NCBI GenBank assembly: GCA_005787865.1 | Contig: SXZN01000180.1 | Coordinates: forward strand, 1-14,026 | Source: Opitutaceae bacterium | Lineage (GTDB): Bacteria > Verrucomicrobiota > Verrucomicrobiia > Opitutales > Opitutaceae | DNA length: 14,026 bases | Reading direction: 5' to 3' | Notes under the pieces: generated by a model | Seen by the model: the letters and a program-made list of their open reading frames with translations, nothing else | Databases searched by the model: none | Told to the model about the DNA's origin: nothing | Position numbers and translations under genes: made by a program | In this document: piece by piece, positions 7,224 through 14,026 of the stretch | Numbering within the stretch: the first letter of the stretch is position 1 | Layout: every line of letters begins with the position of its first letter

Positions 7224-7582
7224 GCTTCTGTTTTCTCCGGCATATGCCCAAACATCGTTCCCTCAGCGAGAATGCGCTCCAGTTGGTGGCTCAGCGTTTC
7301 GCCGTTTTGGCGGAGCCCATGCGATTGCGCTTAATCCAGGCTTTATTTGTGGGGGAAAAGAATGTGAGTGAACTGGTGGCCGTGACCGCGGGCACGCAGG
7401 CGAATGTCTCACGACATCTGCAGACCTTAACGGCCGCACATATTTTAACCCGGCGCAAAGCCGGCCTGCAGGTCTATTATCGTATCAGCGATCCGACCAT
7501 CCCCCGCCTGTGTGAAGTCGTGTGCGGCGCGATTGAAAAGCAACTCACGAGGCAGGCCGGCCATTTTTCTGTAAAAAAATAG
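7217..7582 (+). CDS. ArsR/SmtB-family winged-helix repressor
   Basis: A 121-residue dimeric DNA-binding repressor, divergent from the efflux operon and probably its regulator. The winged-helix core runs from about residue 20 to 110: RFAVLAEPMRLRLIQAL, then the recognition helix region TQANVSRHLQTLTAAHIL, and the wing RRKAGLQVYYRI. Family sensors often use cysteines. Here Cys99 and Cys103 (RLCEVVCG) lie together in the last helix. The helix position that carries the first sensing cysteine in BigR/SqrR is Gln41, and the ELxVxDLC metal motif of ArsR is absent. The trigger may therefore be a thiol, persulfide or metal bound at CxxxC; this is inference. An ATG at 7244 (MPKHRSL, 112 residues) may be the true start, because 7217 abuts the operator and would give a nearly leaderless message. 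Confidence 0.9.
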   Translation: MSSFCFLRHMPKHRSLSENALQLVAQRFAVLAEPMRLRLIQALFVGEKNVSELVAVTAGTQANVSRHLQTLTAAHILTRRKAGLQVYYRISDPTIPRLCEVVCGAIEKQLTRQAGHFSVKK

Positions 7583-7586
7583 CTAA

Positions 7587-7742
7587 GATCAGGTTAGGCC
7601 CATCACGTTGACCGGTGTCACTAACGGCACCGCCTACACCTTCAGTGTGACGGCAACCCATAGTGCCCGCTCCACACACTTCCACACCCCCGCGACCTCC
7701 CCGCGATCTGCGTCTCCCCCACCCGCCCCGCGTTCCCGCTAA
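7587..7742 (+). pseudogene. Fragment of a fibronectin type III repeat protein
   Basis: After a stop at 7584, the frame encodes PITLTGVTNGTAYTFSVTAT, a close match to the second half of a fibronectin type III domain (the NGTAYTFxVTA strand). It then degenerates into a Pro/Ser/Arg-rich tail ending at TAA 7740-7742. No start codon or domain N-terminus is present upstream, where the repressor gene ends. It is a remnant of a larger, probably secreted or surface protein. It reads in the same direction as the RCC1 and methyltransferase remnants that follow. Confidence 0.6.
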
Positions 7743-8010
7743 CCGCTTCAGACTGAAGCTGGTCGCGCCGCATTTATTTTTTAATGACTGAGGGATTTTT
7801 TTATAACAATCGGGCGCCCTTCTTTTATTGGGCCCCAGATGTTCGCTTAGGGTGATTTAATTTAGCGAGTTCATGCAGGCTGTATCACCGCGCCTTCCTG
7901 CCTTTAATTAACACTGAGTGAGAGCGTCGTGCGACTACCGCCATAAGATTGCAACCACGCAAAAAATCATTCGCCGCTTTTTAATATCCGGAAATTAATT
8001 TTTGTAACCG
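7743..8010. other. Intergenic stretch without a recognisable gene
   Basis: This stretch shows no open frame with family resemblance on either strand. It opens with a perfect short palindrome, GCTTCAG-A-CTGAAGC (7745-7759). T-rich DNA (7772-7781 and 7798-7804) follows the palindrome at some distance, so it is at best a weak terminator. The stretch ends just before the signal-peptide start at 8011, so it may contain the old promoter of the RCC1 gene. Confidence 0.5.
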
Positions 8011-8232
8011 ATGCATTTTATCCGAGTATCCCTCTTGAGCATTTTATTTGTTGCCTTAGATTTTCGCAAGGCGACAGCAGCAGGATCGTACGCTGTGTGG
8101 GCCACGGGTAATAATTCTAATGGCCAACTCGGCGACGGCACGACGACGAATCGGAGTACGCCGAGGCAAGTGGCAAGCGGGGTGGCCACGGTGTCTGCTG
8201 GAAGCACCCCTAGTCAAAGAGGCGGGGGTTGA
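8011..8232 (+). pseudogene. 5' end of an RCC1-repeat secreted protein, truncated
   Basis: A 73-codon frame beginning with a convincing signal peptide (MHFIRVSLLSILFVALDF, then an ATAA cleavage site near residue 23). It is followed by the first RCC1 repeat: YAVWATGNNSNGQLGDGT, then TTNRSTPRQVASGVATVSAG. Homology stops near 8205, and a few unrelated codons (STPSQRGGG) lead to TGA at 8230-8232. RCC1-repeat proteins normally carry several beta-propeller repeats, so this is only the beginning of one. The break lies directly before a methyltransferase remnant in the same reading frame, pointing to a deletion or recombination that joined the two. Confidence 0.65.
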
Positions 8233-8238
8233 TGTTAG

Positions 8239-8865
8239 CGATTGGGCCAATTGCAAAGGTGGTGCTGTGAGGGCGTCACCACGGCCTACGATGCGGTCGT
8301 CCACGAGCAAGTCGGCGCCCTCAAACTCCACTGCCTCGCCCGTGATTTTTTCCAGAACAACCCCTTTACTTTACCGGCATTAACCGGTTATGTCCGCGCT
8401 CAAGCTGCCAGCAGCGGGGCAAAATTCCTCGTCAATGCCTATTGCGGCAGCGGGTTGTTCGCGCTGAGCTGCGCCCCCGCCTTCGAAAAAGTTACTGGAA
8501 TCGAGATCAGTGCGACTTCCATTAAATTTGCCCCAGAAAATGCGGCGGCTAACGGCATCACCAATACCCTCTTCCAAGCGGGCGATGCGTCCCAAATTTT
8601 TGCGGGCCTAACTTTTCCGGCCGCCGATACGGCCGTCGTCATCGATCCACCGCGCAAGGGCTGTGATGAGCAATTCCTCACACAGCTTTTCGCCTATGGC
8701 CCACGAGCGATCGTTTACGTGTTGTGCGACCCCGCTACTCAGATGCGCGACCTCAAAGGTTTTCTTGGCGCCGGCTATACGCTCAGCGCGGTGCAACCTT
8801 TCGATTTATTTCCCCAGACGCGTCATCTCGAATGCGTGATCACGCTGATTCGCCAAGCTAGATAA
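8239..8865 (+). pseudogene. C-terminal catalytic half of a TrmA/RlmD-type RNA (uracil-5-)-methyltransferase, 5' truncated
   Basis: The open frame starts after TAG at 8236-8238. TTG at 8242 is the most upstream plausible start (207 residues). Homologues are about 400-450 residues and use SAM to methylate C5 of a uracil in tRNA or 23S rRNA. Present are the FFQNNPF motif (36-42), the SAM loop LVNAYCGSGLFAL (63-75), DPPRKG (135-140), the nucleophile loop LCDPATQMRDL (Cys162, where SCNPAT is usual) and PFDLFPQTRHLE, whose Glu197 matches the RlmD general base. The TRAM and central RNA-binding domains that should precede FFQ are missing. The catalytic half is uninterrupted, so the loss is recent or a short product is still made. 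I favour a pseudogene. An inverted repeat AGCCCG/CGGGCT (8866-8899) follows the stop. Confidence 0.75.
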
Positions 8866-9080
8866 AGCCCGCCAAGCAACCAGCGCCTGGCAACGGGCTT
8901 AAGCGGCCAGATAAATTCCCCCCAGCCAGCGCCCGCTAAAGGGGAAAATTGGCGACTTAACTATTAGTTATTCTTTTTCTTTGAGTCTGCTGAGAAAAAA
9001 TTTACTGATTGTCACCGGACTGAGCCCCTAGACTAACCCCGAGTTATTTAGTCATTAATTACGCCTCGTTTATCCCAACT

Positions 9081-12000
9081 ATGAGTAATCCCCCTGCTGG
9101 TACGCCTCGCTCTTCTTCACCCGCTGCCGCTACGACCAGCACCCCGCCGCGCTACCCCGGGTTTCGAGTCACCTGTAACGGCAACCAGCTCGTCACCCAG
9201 TATGTTGAGACTCGGATCACCGAAGGCGGGGTATTTTACCCCATTACCCCTTCCACCGAAGGCGGGGAAATTTATCAGCAGTCTTTCGCCCAAGGAGAGC
9301 TGAATGTTTGGGGCCAGCAAAAGGTTGCGGCGGAAACGGAAGGCGAGCACGCCGCTCAAGGCGGCGCGACGGCCTACGCGGTGCAAGGTCGGCGCACGGT
9401 TAATTTCACTTCTGGCCAGGGACTCGTTTATGCCATGGAGCAATATTTCCACGCGCCCGGAAAGCTTTCGACCATGGTCCTAGAAGTCGGCGCCCGCGCG
9501 CTCACGAAACACGCGCTCAATGTCCACTGCGGTCACGATGATTTTTATGCCGCGCTCGATGTTGGCTGGACCATGCTGATGGCGAAAGATGCCCAGCAAG
9601 CGGCTGACCAGGCGATCATTCTGCGGAAAACCAACGAGCTGTCGCTGAATCCAGGGATGAATATCCAGGATGGCATGCTGACTACGCACTCGGAGCGCAT
9701 GTATTACGCTCCGGAAGCTGAGCTCCTCCGCGAGTTCCTCGGCGCCCCCGATGATCAGATCGACTGTCCCACGCCCGCCCAGCGAGAAATTTTCGGCCCC
9801 CGCCGCCGCCGTGTTCCGAAAATGATGGATTTACAAAATCCCATTCTCCTCGGACCGGTCCAAAATCAAGAGCACCACATGAACGGGGTGGTCGCGCGCC
9901 GCAATAATTTTAACGAATACATTCTCGGCTTTCTCGAGCAGTGTTACGCCGAATTCGGCCAACTCACCGGCCGCCGCTATGGTTTTGTTACTGAGCACAA
10001 GACCGCCGATGCCGATACCGTGTTTGTTTCGCTCGGCTGCGCGGCAGAAAATATCGAGGCCGCCTGTGATTATCTCCGCGAACAACGCAACGCCAAGGTG
10101 GGATCAATCCACATCAATGTCATCCGGCCCTTCCCGGAAGCTGCCGTTATCAATGCCCTGCGCGGTAAGAAAAATGTCATTATTCTCGAGCGAACCGACG
10201 AAGGGCTCGCGGGGGACAATCCGCTGGCGCGCGATATTCGCGTCGCCCTCAGCAAAGCCCAAGAGGCGGGAAATTTTGGCGGCCCTCTACCGAAAATCAC
10301 CCCAGCGGAAACGCCCCGCCTTTTCCGTGGTGCTTACGGCATCGGTTCGCGTGACTTCCGCCCTGAACACACCCTCGGTGCTTATGAATTCGCCACCGGC
10401 GGAGCGGAGCGCCAAGACGGCCGCACCGCCGCCACCGGTGAATCCTTCTTTGTGCTCGGCGTTAATCACCCGTACGCCGTCATCAGTAAAGACACCCCCT
10501 CCTTGTTGCCGGAAGGGGCCATCGCCGTTCGCTTTCACTCCATCGGGGGCTGGGGCATGATCACCACGGGGAAAAATCTTGGGTCGATTATCGGCGACTT
10601 TGGTAGTTTTATTTCTGAACAGCAGCCCACCTATGCCAGTGACGGCACGCTTGAGGATAAGCTCTTCGTCATGGCCAATCCCAAATATGGCTCAGAGAAA
10701 AAAGGCGCGCCGACGAATTACTATCTAACCGTCGCGCCCTCCCAAATTAAAGTTAACTGTGAGCTCAATCACGTTGATGTCGTTCTCTGCTGCGACCCGA
10801 AAGCCTTTACCCACACCAACCCGCTGGAAGGGTTAAAAAAGGGCGGCTCCCTCGTTTGGGAATCCAGCGAATCGCCCGAAATTGCGTGGCAGCGGATCCC
10901 GGCTAAATATCGGCAATTTGTGCAGGATCATAAAATCCGCGTGTTCATTCTGCCTGGTTTCAACATCGCGCGCAAAGCGACGAATCAAACGGAGCTCCAG
11001 TTGCGCATGCAGGGTAATTCCTTCCTGGGCGCATTTTTCCGCGTCTCCCCTTTCTTAAAAACTTTTGGGATTACGGAGGAGCAATTCCATAAAGTTGTCC
11101 GCAAACAATACGAAAAGAAATTTGCCCGCTTTGGCGACGCCGTGGTCGCTTCAAATATGACGGTGATGACGGAGGGGTTTTCCCTCGTGCAAGAAATTAA
11201 GATCGGCCAACGGGAAGATCCTGATCGTTCCTCCATGCGAAATCCGCTGCTCGCCCCGCTCGGCGAGCATCAATTTCCGCCGACCGCTGGCTGCGGCCCC
11301 GCTGGTTGTGGCAGCATTCCCATGCCGGCAGCCCAAGCCGCCCGCGCTCCCTTCCAAACGATCGCAAAATTTGATTCAGAATTTCGCGCGGGTCTCGGTT
11401 ATCACCAACCCGCCGGGGCGCTCGCCTCCATCGGCGTGATGGGTGCCGGCACGGGCGCGACCCAGTCTAAGTACGTCGCACGGCGCGAAACGCCCGTCTT
11501 CATCGCGGAAAACTGCACCCAGTGCATGGCCTGCATCACCGCATGCCCTGATACCGCCCTACCCAATATGGCGCAGGAAGTGACCACGGTCCTTAAGACG
11601 GCCGTTAATAATTACGTGACCGCGGTCGCTGACCGCCGCGCTTTTGGTCTCGAGATTAGCGGACTCGAACAACGGGCCCGCGGGCGGATGAATGAATCGG
11701 TCAAGGCTAAGTCAGGGGTGCCATTTAAAACGATCATCAGCGATGAAGTGACCGCTCTGACCACGATCTCCGCCCAAGCCAAAACTGAGTTCACCAACAT
11801 CATCGCGAAACTCCCGCTGGCCTATAATAACGTCCCCGCCATCTTCCGCTCCCTTGAGGCGAAGACCCCCGGCGCGGGCGGTTTATTCTCCATCTACGTC
11901 TCCGATCTTTGCAAAGGGTGCGGCGAATGCGTGCAGGTCTGCGGTGACCACGATGCGCTGCGCATGACCCGCGAGACCGAAGAACTTAATGCCGAGCTGA

Positions 12001-13829
12001 CCACGGCCCAAGTCTTCTCCCGCTTATTACCTGACACTCCGCAGAAATTCTTGGGCCTCTATGATGACAATGATGCCGCCGGTTCCCGCGAAGCCGCGCT
12101 GCGCAATCATCTGATGGTGCGCCGTAATTATGAAGCGCTCGTTTCTGGCGATGGCGCCTGTGCTGGTTGCGGCGAGAAAAGCATTCTCCGCTCGATTGCT
12201 TCGGTCACCGAGGCCTACATGCGGCCGCTCTACCATAAAAAAGCGGATCGGCTCCGCGCCAAAGCCGCGCAATTAGTGCAGGCGGGTACAGAAAAACTAG
12301 CGGCCCTCAAAGCCCGCAGCCAACCGGAGTACGAGCTATTCAGGAAAACCTACGCCCATGTGATCATCGGTCTCGGTGGTGAAAACGACGCCGATACCGC
12401 TCAGCGAATTGCCCGCTATGAAACCGATCAGGGCGTGATTACTGATGCGCAACTTTTAGGCGGCTTAATCGCCGTGCTCGAACAAGACGCCTTCAACCAT
12501 AAAGAGCTCCAGTCCGTCGACGGCCGTCGCGCGAACGGCATGTCGGTCATGATGATGGGCGCGAGCACCGGCTGTAATACCGTGTACGGATCCACTCCTC
12601 CGGGAAATCCGCATCCATATCCATGGATGAATTCTCTCTTTCAAGACGGGGCTACGATCTCCTGGCTAATGGCGGAATCGCTCATCGTTGATCATGCGCG
12701 CCGGTCAGTTTCACCGGAACGCTTAGTGGATGCGCTGCTCAACCGCACGGCTAACGTCGCCACCGAAGCAGATTATTTTACGCTCACCCACCTTGATGAT
12801 GCGCTGATGACCGAACAGGAAGTCCGCGAACTACCAAAGGTCTGGGTGGTCGGCGGCGATGGCGCCCTCGGTGATATCGGTTTCCAAAATGTCTCGAAGG
12901 TAATTCTCCAGAACCGGCCTAATGTGAAGATGCTCATGCTCGACACCCAGGTTTACTCCAACACCGGCGGCCAGAACTCCGACTCTTCCACCATGTTGGG
13001 CGGCTATGATATGAACCAGTTCGGCGTCGCGTCTCAGGGCAAGCTGATCGAAAAGAAAAATGTCGCGGAAGCTTTCACCAGCGGTCACGGCTCACCTTTT
13101 GTCGCCCAAGTATCGATGGCCAATTCAGCCAAGCTCTTTAAGGCGATTTTGGATGGTCTGGCGTACCGCGGCACCGCCTTCTTCCAAGCCTACACCACGT
13201 GCCAACCCGAACACGGCGTGGGCGATAATATGAGCGCCGAGCAGGCGAAATTAGTCCGCGATGCGCGCGGCATGCCGGAGTTTATCTTCAATCCCCGGCG
13301 CGGCGAATCCTCGCAGGAAGCCTTCGACCTCAAGGGCAACCCGAGTATTGATCGCGACTGGTGGCACACCAAATATGCGAGCACTGGGGAGGACTACGTT
13401 TTTGGGGTAGCGCATTGGGCGATCACCGAAGGGCGCTTCCGTAAGCATATCAAGCCCATCAAGGAAGCCGAGACCGCCGGTCTAATGTTGTTGGATGAAC
13501 AACTCTTTTTTATCACCCAAGATGACGTTATTCATCGCCGCGTCTTTGATGAACAGCACCGGAGCTTCGTTAAAAACTTTGGCTGCTATATTAAGTCGGA
13601 AGAAGCAGGAAAAGTGAAGTTCTATGCCGTCACCCGTCAGATGGTGCTCTTTGGCGTCGAACGCCGCAAAGCGTGGCGGATGCTGCAAAGCAAAGCGGGC
13701 GTGATTAATAAAGATTACATCGCGCAAAAAGCCTTCCTAGCAAAACTTGATAAAGGAGAAATCTTGCTGGCTGACACTAAAGTCCGCCTGCGGGAACTGA
13801 TCGCGACCGAATACGCGGCCGTCAAATAA
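9081..13829 (+). CDS. Pyruvate (2-oxoacid):ferredoxin/flavodoxin oxidoreductase, single-chain, extra-long
   Basis: A 1582-residue cytoplasmic enzyme that converts pyruvate and CoA to acetyl-CoA and CO2, passing electrons to ferredoxin or flavodoxin; NifJ is about 1170-1230 residues. After a Pro/Ser/Thr/Ala-rich tail come domain I (YPITP at 53-57, Glu87, Arg139 in GARAL), domain II (about 300-440) and the gamma domain (about 455-725). The ferredoxin domain has Cys812/815/818/822 and Cys944/947/950/954 for two 4Fe-4S clusters. The TPP domain has GDGALGDIGF (from 1259) and YSNTGGQ. The third cluster's ligands are Cys1027, Cys1030, Cys1165 (STGCNTVYG) and Cys1374 (AYTTCQPEHG). Extra material lies at about 728-780 (with CGPAGC, Cys738/Cys743), between the two ferredoxin clusters, between Cys1030 and Cys1165, and at the C-terminus. 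Pyruvate is the likely but unproven substrate. No Shine-Dalgarno sequence precedes the ATG. Confidence 0.93.
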   Translation: MSNPPAGTPRSSSPAAATTSTPPRYPGFRVTCNGNQLVTQYVETRITEGGVFYPITPSTEGGEIYQQSFAQGELNVWGQQKVAAETEGEHAAQGGATAYAVQGRRTVNFTSGQGLVYAMEQYFHAPGKLSTMVLEVGARALTKHALNVHCGHDDFYAALDVGWTMLMAKDAQQAADQAIILRKTNELSLNPGMNIQDGMLTTHSERMYYAPEAELLREFLGAPDDQIDCPTPAQREIFGPRRRRVPKMMDLQNPILLGPVQNQEHHMNGVVARRNNFNEYILGFLEQCYAEFGQLTGRRYGFVTEHKTADADTVFVSLGCAAENIEAACDYLREQRNAKVGSIHINVIRPFPEAAVINALRGKKNVIILERTDEGLAGDNPLARDIRVALSKAQEAGNFGGPLPKITPAETPRLFRGAYGIGSRDFRPEHTLGAYEFATGGAERQDGRTAATGESFFVLGVNHPYAVISKDTPSLLPEGAIAVRFHSIGGWGMITTGKNLGSIIGDFGSFISEQQPTYASDGTLEDKLFVMANPKYGSEKKGAPTNYYLTVAPSQIKVNCELNHVDVVLCCDPKAFTHTNPLEGLKKGGSLVWESSESPEIAWQRIPAKYRQFVQDHKIRVFILPGFNIARKATNQTELQLRMQGNSFLGAFFRVSPFLKTFGITEEQFHKVVRKQYEKKFARFGDAVVASNMTVMTEGFSLVQEIKIGQREDPDRSSMRNPLLAPLGEHQFPPTAGCGPAGCGSIPMPAAQAARAPFQTIAKFDSEFRAGLGYHQPAGALASIGVMGAGTGATQSKYVARRETPVFIAENCTQCMACITACPDTALPNMAQEVTTVLKTAVNNYVTAVADRRAFGLEISGLEQRARGRMNESVKAKSGVPFKTIISDEVTALTTISAQAKTEFTNIIAKLPLAYNNVPAIFRSLEAKTPGAGGLFSIYVSDLCKGCGECVQVCGDHDALRMTRETEELNAELTTAQVFSRLLPDTPQKFLGLYDDNDAAGSREAALRNHLMVRRNYEALVSGDGACAGCGEKSILRSIASVTEAYMRPLYHKKADRLRAKAAQLVQAGTEKLAALKARSQPEYELFRKTYAHVIIGLGGENDADTAQRIARYETDQGVITDAQLLGGLIAVLEQDAFNHKELQSVDGRRANGMSVMMMGASTGCNTVYGSTPPGNPHPYPWMNSLFQDGATISWLMAESLIVDHARRSVSPERLVDALLNRTANVATEADYFTLTHLDDALMTEQEVRELPKVWVVGGDGALGDIGFQNVSKVILQNRPNVKMLMLDTQVYSNTGGQNSDSSTMLGGYDMNQFGVASQGKLIEKKNVAEAFTSGHGSPFVAQVSMANSAKLFKAILDGLAYRGTAFFQAYTTCQPEHGVGDNMSAEQAKLVRDARGMPEFIFNPRRGESSQEAFDLKGNPSIDRDWWHTKYASTGEDYVFGVAHWAITEGRFRKHIKPIKEAETAGLMLLDEQLFFITQDDVIHRRVFDEQHRSFVKNFGCYIKSEEAGKVKFYAVTRQMVLFGVERRKAWRMLQSKAGVINKDYIAQKAFLAKLDKGEILLADTKVRLRELIATEYAAVK

Positions 13830-13866
13830 GCGCGATGGGGCGTTCATCACGTCTGTGATCATGCGG

Positions 13867-13898
13867 CGTTGGGCTTGGGCTTAGCCCCCAGCCCAACG
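13867..13898 (+). terminator. Hairpin downstream of the oxidoreductase gene, probable terminator
   Basis: A strong inverted repeat. A 9-bp outer stem CGTTGGGCT/AGCCCAACG is followed by a small internal loop and an inner GGGC-TTA-GCCC stem. It lies 38 bp after the stop codon. The following bases (GATTGGCTTTCCTT) are only moderately T-rich, so it may be a weak intrinsic terminator or a 3'-end stabilising structure. A smaller hairpin ATCAC-GTCT-GTGAT (13846-13859) sits just upstream. Confidence 0.55.
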
Positions 13899-14026
13899 TG
13901 AGATTGGCTTTCCTTAAGGCGCAGATTTATTCTGCAATAAAAGGACTTCGCATCGCGCGAAATCTTCCCCCTACTGACCAAATTGACGCCGATCGACCAG
14001 CTTCGCTATGTCTCGCCTAAATTTTA

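Noticed and set aside
176..7582. Arsenic or heavy-metal resistance operon because of the ArsR-family repressor and RND pump
   Set aside because: No arsenate reductase, ArsB/Acr3 or ArsR metal motif is present, and the pump does not show heavy-metal (CusA-type) TM4/TM10 signatures. The ArsR family is far wider than arsenic sensing.
7217..7582. Calling the repressor BigR or SqrR
   Set aside because: The early-helix cysteine required for the known persulfide switch is Gln41 here, so I give no gene symbol.
7745..7759. Perfect palindrome as terminator of the repressor gene or a dispersed repeat
   Set aside because: The loop is one to three bases, T-rich DNA is 12 or more bases away, and no second copy occurs in the window.
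8242..8865. Annotating the methyltransferase fragment as an intact trmA/rlmD gene
   Set aside because: The N-terminal half is missing, an in-frame stop lies just upstream, and only TTG starts are available.
8866..8899. Terminator after the methyltransferase remnant
   Set aside because: The 6-bp stem has a long loop and no T-tract after it.
8949..9037. Sigma-70 promoter for the oxidoreductase gene
   Set aside because: Candidates such as TTGTCA (9009) and TTGAGT (8981) have no acceptable -10 at 16-18 bp.
13941..14026. Open frame to the right edge (reads like LLTKLTPIDQLRYVSPKF) or an ATG at 14008 in another frame
   Set aside because: Only 28 codons, without a convincing start or family match. 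It may be the beginning of a gene beyond the window, but the two frames compete and neither can be supported.

Overview
The window comes from a bacterium, most plausibly an anaerobic or facultative member of the Verrucomicrobiota (Opitutae-like). That placement is an inference. It rests on an unusually long pyruvate:ferredoxin oxidoreductase and on debris of RCC1-repeat and fibronectin-III surface proteins, which such genomes often carry in number. Shine-Dalgarno sequences are mostly absent; the clear exception is in front of the RND pump gene. There are no RNA genes, insertion sequences or CRISPR arrays.

Positions 1-175 hold the possible tail of a rightward gene cut by the window edge, then a gap. 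Positions 176-7170 are one tightly packed leftward operon. In transcription order it encodes a YgaP-like membrane protein, a DUF6132-type small membrane protein, a TolC-family outer-membrane channel, a lipoprotein membrane-fusion protein, an RND inner-membrane pump, a membrane-anchored rhodanese and a membrane-anchored DUF302 protein. Gaps between these genes are 4-20 bp, and the pump gene overlaps both of its neighbours by 4 bp. The operon is transcribed divergently from an ArsR/SmtB-family repressor gene (7217-7582). The 46-bp gap between them holds an A+T-rich inverted repeat and a good leftward promoter, so the repressor probably controls the whole set.

The pump, adaptor and channel form a complete tripartite efflux machine. 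The four accessory proteins (YgaP-type membrane domain, Cys-containing DUF6132, rhodanese, DUF302) are of kinds often found near sulfur or persulfide handling genes. Together with the two closely spaced cysteines in the repressor, this suggests a sulfane-sulfur- or thiol-stress-responsive export system. The substrate cannot be read from the sequence.

Positions 7587-8865 are a graveyard: a fibronectin-III scrap, the signal peptide and first repeat of an RCC1 protein, and the C-terminal half of a TrmA/RlmD-type RNA (uracil-5-)-methyltransferase whose N-terminal part is gone.

Positions 9081-13829 encode a 1582-residue pyruvate (2-oxoacid):ferredoxin oxidoreductase with all expected cofactor ligands but several large insertions relative to NifJ. 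A hairpin follows it, and the last ~130 bases show no gene that can be assigned.
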